A DNA stretch of 64,000 nt from assembly GCA_022605955.1 (NCBI GenBank), contig JAKCOZ010000060.1:580501-644500 (forward strand), read 5' to 3'. The first letter of the stretch is position 1, and every line of letters starts with the position of its first letter. This document shows, in pieces, positions 36,904 to 48,125 of the stretch. Origin of the DNA: Rallus limicola (taxonomy: Eukaryota; Chordata; Aves; Gruiformes; Rallidae). Made by a program: the position numbers and the translations under genes. The notes under the pieces are model-generated. The model was not told the DNA's origin. It worked only from the letters and a program-made list of their open reading frames with translations, and did not search any database.

Positions 36904-37404
36904 TTACCTCTGCAGTATCTCTCATCTGCCTTTAAAAAGCTTGTTTTGTCTTTTTTTTTCCAAGCAAAATGGAGGATATCTGTTCAAACCCTAACCAAGC
37001 ATCTTCTTGAAATACACTCCTTATCTTTATCTTTCATCTGGCTCACAGGTGGCAACTTCTGTTACGAAGAGCATCTTTTATTGGATTTAAATGGTGATAA
37101 AAAATTATCTGCACTCAAAATATGCTGATATTTAAGTCGATATCTAGTTAATAAATTATGGAGGCATTCCAGTACAAGCACTTGAACTTCAAAAGAACAG
37201 TTATCTTTGCAGCACGAGTGTGACACAAACAGATGTAGCAAATCAAAACTGACAGGAGAACTTGTTCAGTAAGCTTTTTCTCTGAAAAGCGATCGTGAAC
37301 CTGCTCCTCTACCTTGCAGGAGAATATCCTCAGGGACTGCCTTCAGATTAGGCTCAATAGCAGCACACCAAGAAAGCAGATGTAAACCAAAGCAACTACA
37401 GTAG

Positions 37405-38174
37405 GCATGGCGTGCTCCAAGGTGCCGGAGAGAGAGATCCTTAAAGCCCATGGTGAAACAGGCTGTCCCCTTGCAGCCCATGGATGATGATGGGGAGCAG
37501 AGATTCCATCTAAGGCCTGTGGAGAGATTGACCCACGATGCAGCAGGTTTGCTGGGGGACTTGTGACCCCATGGGGGGACCAGGCTGGAGTAGTCTGGGC
37601 CTGAAGGTCAGCACCCCATGGAAGGAGCCGCACTAAGGCAGCTGGTGAGGAGCTGAAGCCCTGTGGGGAAGGACTCACATTGGAGAAGTTCATGTAGGAC
37701 TGTGTGACATGGGTGGGACCCCACGGTGCAGCAGGGGAAGGGGGTGAGGAATGCTCCCCCCAGCCAAGAAGGAAAACATCTCCTGAGGAACTGACTGAAA
37801 CCCCCATTCCCCCAGTCCCTGCCCCTCCCTGTGCCACAATGGGGGGAAGAAGGGAGCGAAATCCTGACTCAAGTGCAGTCTGCTGAGAAGGGAGAAGTGG
37901 AGGGAGGTGCTTTAAGATCTCGTCACACTTCTCATCACCCAACACTGGTGTCACTGGGAGTGCAGGGCAATGTCATCAATTAGAGAGTTTTCTTTCCTTT
38001 ATTTTGTGCTGAGTCTGTTTTGCCCATGACACTGATTGTGGAATGATCTCTCCCTGTCCTTATCTTGACTCCTGAGCCTCTCAATTTCTATTTTCTCCCC
38101 TGTTCAGCTGAAAACAGGAGTGACAGAGAGGCTTTGGTGGGTGTCTGGCCTCCAGAGAGGGCCAAACCACCACA
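37405..38174 (+). mobile_element. 5'-truncated endogenous retroviral solo LTR
   Basis: From about 37405 it aligns collinearly with the LTR at 53075-54202, sharing for example GGACTCACATTGGAGAAGTT, GTGCTTTAAGATCT, ATGATCTCTCCCTG and the terminal AACCACCACA (38165-38174). The first roughly 270 bp of the complete sister are missing. No gag, pol or env sequence is attached. The 203-codon minus frame at 37343-37954 is antisense to it and is not a gene. Confidence 0.8.
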
Positions 38175-38339
38175 ATTATGCTCATTATAATGTCATCATA
38201 ATACCAAAACACACCTCCATCTCAACAGCCACCGTGACAGGAAGACACTCAAGTCCAGGGTTTAAAAAATAAAAAGTAATAATAATTTATTTTAAACCCT
38301 GATTCAATACGTCACTGCTGCAGGTTTCATGGGTGCAAG
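38175..38339. other. Short spacer with imperfect palindrome
   Basis: AGGGTTTAAAAAATAAA (38257-38273) and TTTATTTTAAACCCT (38286-38300) form an AT-rich hairpin with a two-base slip. Otherwise featureless. Confidence 0.7.
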
Positions 38340-38830
38340 GGAGAAATGCACTATTGCTGTTTAGAAGTACGACTACACTTACCACAACCACAGCTGAGTC
38401 ACAAAATACACTCCTGCCAACACTACAGCCATGACATGCAGCGTTACTGCCTGCAACAGTCACCCTGCTCACTGTTACTGCCCACAGGCAATTCACAAGG
38501 TTCAATACCACAACCACAGCAGATTCACAGAGCACACTAAATACTACACTTGTGTGAGTCAATCACCCAAACTTAAAGCACAGCAAATATTGCCTTACCC
38601 ATCTCTCCAGGTAAGGGCTCTCAATACATTCCTTTAGCCAGCATCCTGGCCAAGGGGGAAGGGTCTCCTCACAGAGAGGGAGAAGTGCCTTCCCCCTCTC
38701 ATACTGAATCCCAGGGGTTTTATTAGATTTTGTGCCTGATGTACGTGTCAGGGGGCAGGGCTGTGCCCAGAGTGGACAATGCCACCTTCCAGGTTTGTCA
38801 TTAGCAGTGTTGCCCCTTATCTCACTCCCT
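38340..38830 (-). mobile_element. Possible LTR/ERV-derived remnant
   Basis: On the minus strand an AATAAA-containing stretch (TCTAATAAAACCCCTGG, near 38715-38730) precedes a GC-rich leader-like region. Further on is an imperfect tandem duplication (38379-38427 against 38507-38551, sharing TACCACAACCACAGC). This resembles retroviral leader DNA, but I cannot assign a family and see no termini. Low confidence. Confidence 0.3.
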
Positions 38831-40149
38831 ATCTGTTGCACATCTTTGCATTGTCTGGGTTCATTGAAGCCAAATGGAGACCCCCTGGCATGACTTTATC
38901 TCACTGCCAGGCAGCTGCATAGTGGCTTGACTGGGACTCAGGACATATTTTCTGAAGGAATTCAAGGCTCAACCCAGGTTTCAGTTTGTTGAATTATGCA
39001 GCACTGTCCTGTTTGCAGGACAACTCCAGCCTGAGCTATGGACACATCTCCCCATGGGCTGTCTCTGCTGAGATGGGGCCTCAAGGCAATCCAAGGCTCA
39101 GATGCTGTACAACCCCCAGTGAGTCACCTGCTGGACTGAGCATTGCTGAAACCTGCTTTGTGGAACTCTGGGACAGATGATCCTTACAGCTACCCATCTC
39201 CAAGGTGCAACCACTCTCCCCACCCCCCACTGAACATGAGCTCTAAATTTCATTAATCTGTACCTTTAAACAAGAGGTGAGAGGATTCTACACCAATCAC
39301 AATGAAGGTATGTATGACTAGAGTCCCTCAAGCTTCACCTTAAAAATAAGAAATGACACAAAAATAGCCCAAAATCCAAGATGTGTTAGGGAAGATACCA
39401 CCATGTCAGGGAAGACACCCATAGCCACAGGAATAAACAGGCACAGGACAACACGAGCAAATCAATGTGTTTCATCCCCCAACAGAAGCACACAAGAAGC
39501 TAGGTGTGCAAGTGGCAAGCAAGGCCTCACATGTTTTGTACAAAGCCTGTCTGCTGGCATTAGTGCTCCAACAAATGTCTACCAGCTGGCTGGCTGTGGC
39601 TGAGCAAGGTCCTCTGCTGAGCAGCAGCATGACCTCGAGCGATCAAAGATTACAGCAGCAGGCAATTCTCTAGCTCCCCTCCCCTTAAGCGGGATGGAAA
39701 CAGCTGCTGGTTTAGCCCTGATGAGCTGGAAAAAGCTACCACCATAGATCTACAACGTGGAGCCATGAGGTACATGTCTGCCCTCTTATTAAGCTTAAAT
39801 TAACATGTAAACATTCTATGTATTACATACGTCACAATGCCCAGTGATGGACTAGCCTGTCACTTCAGGCTTCAGCTGCAAGATGTATATAATGTGTTAT
39901 ATAAAGGTTACTTTGTTCTTTCTACTCTGAATTTTTTTTATCTCATGTGAGTCCCTTTTATTCCCTCCCCAAGTGACTCATTTGAAGGACTCACTCCTCT
40001 CTTGGGGGTGGATCTGGGAGAGGAAAAGCAGACCCTAACTGATGTAGCAGGTGCCCAGGATCACTCCTGGTTTTGGCCAGGACACACTGCAGGTAAGAGC
40101 TGAAGTACAAGGGCATGTTGCACATTCTGGTAACTTCAATAGAAAGATT
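38831..40149. other. Gene-free spacer
   Basis: Unique DNA, nothing recognised. Confidence 0.55.
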
Positions 40150-40222
40150 TAGGAGTTGGACTTGATGATCCTTATGGGTCCCTGCCAACTCAGTATATTC
40201 TGTGATTCTATGATTCTAATGG
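40150..40222 (+). mobile_element. CR1 LINE 3' end, very short
   Basis: AGTTGGACTTGATGATCCTT then GGGTCCCTGCCAACTCAGTA and two GATTCTAT units. Confidence 0.88.
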
Positions 40223-40894
40223 ACCATCCTGAGTATACACATGAAAGGACCACAAATATCAACAACCTCACAGCTTTCTCTAAAGCTAAACAGCAATAGG
40301 AGCCCAGGAGTGTTCTGTCAGGCAGTATAAGGAGGTTTTTCACAAGGGTGAACAACACCTGTGACAGCCTGAGAGGGTAAGTCCTGAGGTGCAAATGTTC
40401 TCACCAGGCAAGGAAAGTAGAGTCCTATGAAATCAGTCTGGCAGGGGCAATCCTGCCAATGGCCCCACATCTCAATGTCACCTGTTCCCCCTGCTCAGCT
40501 GAGCTGGATGTCCTGAAGATGTCCCTCTTGGAAGTTCACGAGATACCAACCTTTCTGTAAAACTTGTAGGGATGGGAGGCTAAGCTTTAAAACGGTGATG
40601 CTCACAACGCTCAGAGAAACACAGGCACCCCCTTCAACACCCTCTTTATGACCAGAGTGAGATGGCAAAGCAGAAAATTCATGGCAGAGAAGGTGAAAGC
40701 ACATTTTCTGGTAGTGCTGTGCGACAGCAAGGAATATGTTTAAAACAGCAGGAACGTCCTGTTTCAAACTGTTTCATTCTTCTGGTAATGAATGATTAGA
40801 GGAAGGCAAGACATGTATTTTTAAATGGATTCATTTAATAGCAGTGGCAGTAGCAGCAGATTTCTTTTTTTTCAGTATTGGCTGAAGAAATGTG
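40223..40894. other. Gene-free spacer
   Basis: Unique DNA, nothing recognised. Confidence 0.55.
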
Positions 40895-41838
40895 GATGAC
40901 TAGGTCCAATTATGTTCAACATCTTTACCAATGACCTGGTTGAAGGGATCAGATGTCCCCTCAGTAAGTCTGCAGGTGACACTAAGCCGTGAGGAAGTGT
41001 TGGTCTACTTGAGGGTAGGAAGTCTCTTCAGAGGGATCTGAACAGACTGGACCTAAGGGCTGAGACCAAGGGGATGAAGCTTAACAGCACCAAGTGCAGA
41101 GTGATGCACATGGGACACAACAACCCCATGAAGTGATACAGGCTGGGGGGAGACTGGCTGGAGAGCTGTCAGAGAGAGAAGGACCTGGGGGTGTTGGATG
41201 ACTCCAGATTGAACATGAGCCAGCAGTGTGCCCGGGTGGCCAAGAAAGCCAAGGGCATCCTGGCTTGTGCCAGACCTAGCATGGCCAGCAGGTCTTGGGA
41301 GGGGATTGTGCCCCTGTACCAGCATTGGTGAGGCTGCACCTCGAGTGCTGGCTCCAGTTCTGGGCTCCTCACCATAAGAAGGACATGGAGGTTCTGGATC
41401 ATGTCCAGAGAAGGGCAGCCAGGCTGGGGAAGGGGCTGGAGGACAAATCCTCTGAGGAGTAGCTGAGGGAGGTGGGGGTTTTGAGCCTGGAGAAGAGGAG
41501 GCTGAGGGGAGACCTTCTCCCCACCTCCCCTGCCCTGCCAGGAGGGTGCAGAGAGGTGGGCGCTGGTCTCTTCATCCAGGGGACAGGAGATGGGACAAGG
41601 GGCAATGGGCTCAAGCTGCGCCAGGGCAGGGTCAGGTCAGATGTGAGGGAAAAGTTCTTCCCTGGCAGAGTTGTCAGGGCCTGGCCCAGGCTGCCCAGGG
41701 CGGGGGCTGAGTCACCATCCCTGGGTGTGTTTTTAACACAGGTAGATGAGGTACTTAGAGATATGGTTTAGCACAGGGCAGGAATGGTTCGACTCGATCT
41801 TCAAGGTCTTTTCCAACCTAGTCATTCTGTGATTCGGT
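40895..41838 (+). mobile_element. Longest plus-strand CR1 copy, includes decayed RT catalytic region
   Basis: Begins with LFNIFTNDLVEG-like sequence (40912-40950), continues through the RT palm end, the [24 protein letters not shown] block (41213-41272) and the [22 protein letters not shown] block. It ends at a TCATTCTGTGATTC tail. The catalytic F/YXDD-equivalent reads S-A-G-D (40969-40980), so the first aspartate is lost. Stops and frame changes confirm inactivation. It abuts another CR1 at 41839. Confidence 0.94.
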
Positions 41839-42098
41839 GACTATCCAGTTCTGGGCTCCTTGGTACTAAAAATGCCAGGCATCTGTTGGAGAGAGTCCAG
41901 AAGAGGCTGTGAAGGGGATGTAAGGCCTGGAGCATCTCCCCTACCAGGAAAGGCTGAGTGAGCTGGAGGTGTTCAGCGTGGACAAAAGAAGGCTGAGAGG
42001 GGATCTGATCAATGGGGATCAATAGCTGAAGGGTGGGACACAGGGGGAAATGGCCAGCCTATTCTCAGTGTCTGTGAGGACAGGACAAGGGGCAATGG
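41839..42098 (+). mobile_element. CR1 LINE fragment, left part, split by an LTR
   Basis: CCAGTTCTGGGCTCCTTGGT through GGTGTTCAGCGTGGACAAAA to GACAGGACAAGGGGCAATGG. The CR1 resumes at 42953 with CCTCAAGTTGAAGCACAGGG, exactly as in the uninterrupted copy at 23420-23935. Confidence 0.94.
42094..42098. repeat. Target site duplication, left copy (AATGG)
   Basis: AATGG precedes the LTR and is repeated at 42948-42952. The original CR1 contains a single copy at this place, which fixes both element boundaries. Confidence 0.9.
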
Positions 42099-42947
42099 TG
42101 TCCCGTTCCGGAATAGCCCGGTCAGGGGCGAGATTCTTTTATAATTCCCAGAGTGAGATTAAGACACAAACGAGGTCAAATGCCGTATCATAAGGAAGTT
42201 TAATTATTACAGCAGAATTTGCGAAAGGTGTTAGAGAGTGAGAGAGAAGGAAGAAAAAAGAGAAAGGAAGGTAAGGAGTTTAAAGTTACAGGAAAGTTAT
42301 AGCTACCACCACGGGTTCCCATGATGTCTTGCGGGACCGGCTCGACTTCACTTCATGTCTGGTGGGGGAAGATCCACTGAATGAATTGGTGTTTGACTTT
42401 TTATAGAGGAAAGGTGTTTGGAATTCGTAACACCTATACATATGCATGACCTGACCCGCTTCGTATTCAAATTAACTTCATGGCTTCATTTCCATAAATC
42501 CCTCCTCATGGCACAGGCGCAATGCTCTCTGGTGGTCGTGAGTTGGGGTCTTCGGGATGAAGGCCTGTAGTCTTCATCAGGTTAAACTTTTCACCTCTCT
42601 TCTTGACGCATGCGTAGTCACCAATATCCCAGCTGGACATTGTCATTATCAGAGGTATCTCTTCTAACAACCTCCAAGTGCCAAATGGTCCTTCGTAATT
42701 GGCACTAAAGTGATTTAGTCCTTGGAAATGCTTCCTCCTTAAATTCCTTAGCACAGGGCTTCTATTGATAAGGACTAAGGTTTATTATTTGTCCAGACCT
42801 TGGAAATGTAACTCCTTAAACTTCTGTTTGTAAAGCATCCTATTATTTATGGATGCTCATCCCACCATCAGTCAGAGACAGGCATCTATTGAAGGATTTA
42901 CGGAGTTTTTGGAAACTCTGTGGCTTGCACTAAGGAATTTCCTTACA
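42099..42947 (-). mobile_element. Complete solo LTR (849 bp) nested in a CR1
   Basis: Flanked by the AATGG duplication, with TGT...ACA termini. On the minus strand it reads U3 first, with a TATAAAAA box at 42398-42405 about 540 bp from the 5' end, then an R/U5 of about 300 bp with AATTAAA-type sequence near 42202. It has no retroviral genes and is the product of recombination between two LTRs of a provirus. It must be younger than the CR1 it interrupts. Confidence 0.88.
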
Positions 42948-42952
42948 AATGG
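42948..42952. repeat. Target site duplication, right copy (AATGG)
   Basis: Second copy of the 5-bp duplication flanking the LTR. Confidence 0.9.
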
Positions 42953-43190
42953 CCTCAAGTTGAAGCACAGGGAGTTCCACTCCAATCTGGGGAAGAACTT
43001 CCCAGTGAGGGTGAGGGAGCCCTGGGACAGGCTGCCCAGGGGGTGCGGAGTCCCCTTCTCTGGAGAGATTCCAGCCCCGTCTGGACACTGACATGTGTGC
43101 CCTGTCCTAGGGACCCTGCTTTGGCAGGGGGTTAGTCTCAATGGCCTCTGGAGGGCCCTTCCAACTCCAATGGTTCTGTGATTCTGTGAC
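42953..43190 (+). mobile_element. CR1 LINE fragment, right part after the LTR
   Basis: CCTCAAGTTGAAGCACAGGG through GGGGAAGAACTTCCCAGTGA to TTCCAACTCCAATGGTTCTG and the octamer tail. A continuation of 41839-42098. Confidence 0.94.
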
Positions 43191-45447
43191 AGTTTAGATG
43201 ACAAAAATAAAGACTGTAGCAAATGAAGCTTAAAATCCCAGACAGTGCAGACAGCAGCAGAAATAAATGCATGAGTCTCATGGAGGAAAAGCCTGGCAGA
43301 CAATAACATTGGTGCACTGGGAGAGAACAGCCCAATAAAAATAGTATCATAAGCCAAAGCAAGAGCACAGCAAGAGTTGTGGGCACGGCGTCAGCAATTC
43401 AGACCAAGAGGAAATGAGTCTTGGGGATAGTCAAAGCTTTCATCAGTTGCTTTGATTTATTCCAGGTAACACATATCCACCTCCCACGTTCAAGATCCAC
43501 CACCCACGGTACTGCTGGTGCTGTATCCCTGGGCCAACTCCAAACACCCAGTAAGCGTTAGGTTGAAGTCTTTATTAAGTTCATACACTCCAAATGCAGA
43601 TATATGTTATGGTGCAGGCACAGGGTACTAAAACCATACAAATCATACTTTAAACCTACAAACCTTTGTATTTGTCACCTTCAAAAGGATCTTCCCTCCT
43701 TACTTAGCTTCCTACTGCTTGGATGCCCTGTAGTGAGATTGAGGATCGTGTTAAATCTCCACCCAAAAGTTTGTGGCCACAAACAGGCAAAATTTTTCTT
43801 CTGTGCTTGCACTGAAATGAACACCTTTTCCTGCCCAAAATATACGTTCAGGGAACCTGATCAGCATGCTGATCTAAAAAATTTCCTGCAGGATTTTCTC
43901 TTACCAACACAAGGAACAAATAGCGTGGGCTGTCGAGAAGCTGTTAATGATGGTTTTTAACAAGCCATAACCAAATCACAGACTTTACACAAGACTGACA
44001 CTTATTTCCTCCTGTGCAGAACGAAACTGAAATCTCACAGTGAGCCCATTTCTTCACACTGAAACTCCCATTTCTGATAAAAGTACAACCACATATGAAA
44101 AAGAAAAGGCAATGTAACACAGACAAACATGAAAGTAATTTGTAATCTATGGGGTTTTTTTCAAATAGCACATATTACTGGCACTTGAGTGTAGCAGACA
44201 GGAGAGCAGCTGAACATGCTGCAATAGAAATACAAAGCTGGGTTTGAGGATACCATACCATATATACCCTCATAGAAAACAGGACTGATTCAAAGTATGC
44301 CTCGGGATCTCAAGAATTTTCCTTCACTTTATGATATCTGAAATTTTCTTTTGGCCTTCATGTTACAGTCCCAGAGAGCTACAAATGCCTGATGCAGCAC
44401 GGCACGTCATATTTTTATTGCTATTGAGGTCAACAGCACTGTTAGGCTGCATCTGATCATATGTATATGATGTATACCATATTTACATCCTATATATCCG
44501 TGTGAAGAATTCCTAAAAACTGTTTACACAGCTGCTGGTTTTATGCTTTCTTTTTGAAATGAGGCAGGTGCCTGCACATGAAATGGGAATGATTCACAGT
44601 TGCTGCTCCTGAACTGTACACGAGCACCCACCAGATGGCAATAAAACCCAGATAATGAACAAAGCTCTGGCTTTGCTCACCCTTCAAAAAAAATCAGTTT
44701 TTAAATGCTGCCTTCCTTTCCTACAGCTGGTGAACATGCAGGGAAAAAAAAAAAAAACAAAAATGAAATCAACTCCCATAGTTCCAAGAGCTACTTATGG
44801 CTGATAAACACCTGAAATAGAAACTGGCAGTAGTTACATGTTGCAGGAATATGGGTGAGACCCATGGAACAGCTACTGCCCATTGTAGATGAACGTGGCC
44901 TAGAAGTTAGAGTCACTCGGCCTAGCTCTCCTGAATCGCCTGAGGATCACTGCTGAGGTGGCTGCAGCAATTAATTACTTAATCCACTTAAGCCACACAA
45001 GGCTCACTGATGGACCTTGGAGGGGAGCTTGGGCCTGAAGGTCTGATTGTTGTTTGGCCCTAATGAATGAAAATACGTGGCAGCAACATTCATCATGTTT
45101 TCCATAATTCAGCTGCTCGGCATTACCCTTCCCAGCACTGCAGCACTTAATAAGGCCCTTAAAGTCCCTGTAATCAGGCCCTACTTAATGTCACTGCTCT
45201 GCTCTGTGTGGCTCTTTTCCCAAAAGATATTAATAGCAGCTTCAAAGATTTAAACTACTGACAACTCCATGCATTTTACGGTGGCAAGCTCCTTCCTTGA
45301 CTGATTTATTTAAGCAGAGAAGTTGCAAAAATTTCTAAGCTGCTGTTGAAGGATAAATCAACACCTCAATCAGCGAAGCACTACATCTTTTGGGAGTCCT
45401 CCTGTGCATCTGCCAAAATCAATCCAAGAAATATGTCTGTGTGTCCT
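43191..45447. other. Repeat-poor intergenic block with CTCF-like and homeodomain-rich sites
   Basis: No gene. It contains a consensus CTCF core at 44628-44640 and, at 44940-45260, a segment dense in TAAT-type cores. An A-run lies at 44744-44760. Confidence 0.6.
44628..44640 (+). promoter_or_regulatory. CTCF core motif match
   Basis: CCACCAGATGGCA fits the vertebrate CTCF core CCASYAGRKGGCR at every position. Binding depends on flanks and chromatin, so this is a candidate insulator or loop anchor in the intergenic desert. Confidence 0.55.
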
Positions 45448-46700
45448 TTTCACAGATTCACAGAGTTGTAGGTGTGGGAAGGGACCTCAAGAGATCATTG
45501 AGTCCAACCCCCTGCCAGTGCTCCAACTCGAGGCCATCGCCCCTTGTCCTATCTCCACAGACCACTGAGGAGAGGCTGGCCATTTCCCCCTGTGTCCCAC
45601 ACTTAAAATATTGATAGCCATTGATCAGATCACCTCTCAGTCTTCTCTGGGATAAGAAATACCAAGTCCCTCAGTCTCTCTTTGTTAAATGTTCTAGTCC
45701 CCTCAGCATCTCCGTAGCCCTTCTTTGTGCCCTCTCCAGTACCTCCCTGTCCTTCTTGACCTGGGGAGCCCAGCACCCCACACAATATTACCAGTGAGGC
45801 CTCACTGGGGCAGAGCAGAGGGGCAGGAGAATCATTGTTGACTTGCTGGCCATACTTCTCTTGATACACCCCAGGATGCCTCTGGCTTTCTTGGCCATGA
45901 GTGCATGTTACTGGGTCATGGTCAACCTCTTGTCCAGCAGGACACAGAGCTGCTTCCCAGCAGATCACCCCTGATCTGTACTGGTGCCTGGGGTTATTCC
46001 TCCTGAAGGGCATATCCCTACACTTGCCCTTGTTGAATTTCATAAAATGACTCTCTGCCCAGCTCTCCAGCCTGTCCAGGTCTTTCTGGATGGCAGCAAA
46101 ACCTTACAGTGAGCCAGCCACTCCTTCCAGTTTGATATCATCAGCAAACTTGCTGAGGGTACACTCTATCCCTTCACCCAAGTAGTTGATGCATATATTG
46201 AAGAGCTGGACCCAGGACTGACCTCTGAGGAACACCACTGGCTACAAGCCTCCAAACGGACTCTATGCCACTGATCACAACCCTCCGGTCTCTGTCTTCC
46301 AGCTAATTTTCAATCCACCACACTGTCCATTTACTTAACCCACATTTCCTAAGCTTGCCTATGAGGATGCTGGGGAGATTGTGTCAAAAGCCTTGATGAA
46401 GTCAAGGTAGACAACGTCCACTGCTCTCCCTTCATCTACCTTCATCTGACTCTCCAGTCATGCCCTCATAGAAGGATATCAGGTTAGTGAGACATGATAT
46501 CCCCTTGGAGACATGCTGACTACTTCTGATAACCTTTTTTTCCTCCACGTGTTTTGACATCACCCCCAGAATGAGCTTCTCCAACATCTTTCCAGGGATG
46601 GCAGTGAGGCTGACTGGCCTGTGGTTTCCTGGGTCATCCTTCTTGCCCTTTTTGAAGATTGGATTGACCTCTTTGTCCTCTTAAGGAGTTTCAAATGAGA
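45448..46700 (-). mobile_element. Long minus-strand CR1 copy including RT catalytic motif
   Basis: Reading the minus strand from 46700: an FKKGKKDDPGNHRPVSLTA-like start of RT, a VDVVYLDFIKAFDT-like palm segment, then SKFADDIK with the intact FADD motif (46134-46148). Next come LDRLESWAESHFMKFNKGKC and, past frame breaks, the C-terminal block. It ends at 45448 in a reverse-complement GATTCTGT-like terminus. Stops and frame shifts make it non-functional. At about 1.25 kb it is the longest CR1 here, and the only one with the FADD motif preserved. Confidence 0.94.
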
Positions 46701-47817
46701 GGTGTGCTACTTTCTGTCTTTAGCATGAAGGTGTTTTTAAGAACTCTCATCAGGCCAAAGAAGCCACAAATAAGTGTCTCAGCAGAGACACTCATCTTCA
46801 CATTACTCAGCTAATTTTTTTCTTCTTAATACAATTTTTTCCATCCCACTGAAATGGATTCTTTCTTGGAAATCTCCACAGGGTGTAAGAGTAACTGCTA
46901 GAAGACACGTAAACACACTTACATTAACAATCTACCTGTCAAATGAGTTCACCCATTTTTACAAAACTTTGGGGGAAAAAAAAAAAAACAACAATAAACA
47001 GAGTCTTAAGCTATAAGTTTAAGTCTTAAACTTAACGTTGATCTGAGCTTACGAATGTCAGTAAAAAGTTTTGTCACCTAATATTTCACTCCTTTTTAGT
47101 TCCCATGTTGTGTATTCTACATTGTTGGTGATTTCAGTGAAAGGGAGACAGCCACATCTGGAGGAAATGTTTAATCTGCTGGGGTAAGAGGAGAGCCTGA
47201 AGCGTGTCTTCAGAGCCTGAAACATGTCTTCTATTATTTGTAACCACGTCATCATCACAAACAGAGGGAGTGAAGGAGAAAACATTAACACTACTAGCTC
47301 CAGTGTATGAGTTAGTTTAGATCCATGCTGCTCAGACCACCGCGGGTCTCCATAAAGATGCTGTTCATTTAAAGGTTAAAAAAGAAAGGAAATCTCTAAA
47401 TTATCACTCACTTTCATACCCTGCCCAGCATGGTAGTGGAAAGCTACGAGTCACTACAAATGAGCAAGAAACTCATGTTCCAGGAAAGTGAAGGACATCA
47501 ACAAATCTAGTGGTTCCTAGGAAACTGGAGAGGAACTCTTAATGACACATTTCACTTACATGCTTAGATCCAGAATTGAATCCAGGCACTTCTGCTGGGT
47601 CCAAACGCAGTCCTCATAGAGAATTAAGCATCGCCTAGTGAGAGTCATACACAAGGCTTTTCTGAATCCACAGCTATCTGTGGTAGCCCACAAACTGTCC
47701 TGAGGACACAGATCAGTCTTATCTCACTGCTGCATAGCTGCGGATCTGGGGTGGCAGGGGAACAAATCTGCGTGCTTGAGAGCCACAGCCTAGAGAGAGG
47801 AAAAGTTCAGACAGGTT

Positions 47818-47940
47818 AACAACAACAACAACAACAAAAACCCAACCAAAAAACCAAAACAAAACCCAACAAAAAAACCTCCACATCCTTCCCCCTCAAA
47901 AAAAAAAAAAAATCCTCAAAAAAACCCCAAAAAGAAAATG
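47818..47940. repeat. A-rich low complexity, CAA and CCAAAA units
   Basis: AACAACAAC units merge into CAAAACCCAACAAAAAA-type sequence and an A-run. No interspersed repeat boundary recognised. Confidence 0.85.
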
Positions 47941-48093
47941 TGTATTTTCTGGTGTTTCAGGTTGCATGAAAAGGTAAGTTGCTCATGTGCTGTGCCACAC
48001 AAATGGAAGAGTATAGATTTGCCTGCACAAATTGCATTTTGGAACAATTTTATTTATCTACCTAGACCCCTCCTGCTTTTATATGGCCTTCAT

Positions 48094-48125
48094 ATAGAAT
48101 TATAGAACCACAGAATCTCCTGAGT
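48094..48125 (-). mobile_element. CR1 LINE terminus scrap, minus strand
   Basis: ATAGAATTATAGAACCACAG then AATCTCCTGAGTTG is a reverse-complement octamer tail plus a few CR1 bases. Confidence 0.6.

Larger units (their letters stand above)
33541..37404. other. Gene-free intergenic block, partly repeat-poor
   Basis: About 3.9 kb with a short CR1 remnant (35234-35300) and a CA microsatellite (36485-36508). The interval 36370-36850 has three TAATTA cores. A perfect inverted repeat lies at 36834-36903. No gene supported. Confidence 0.6.
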
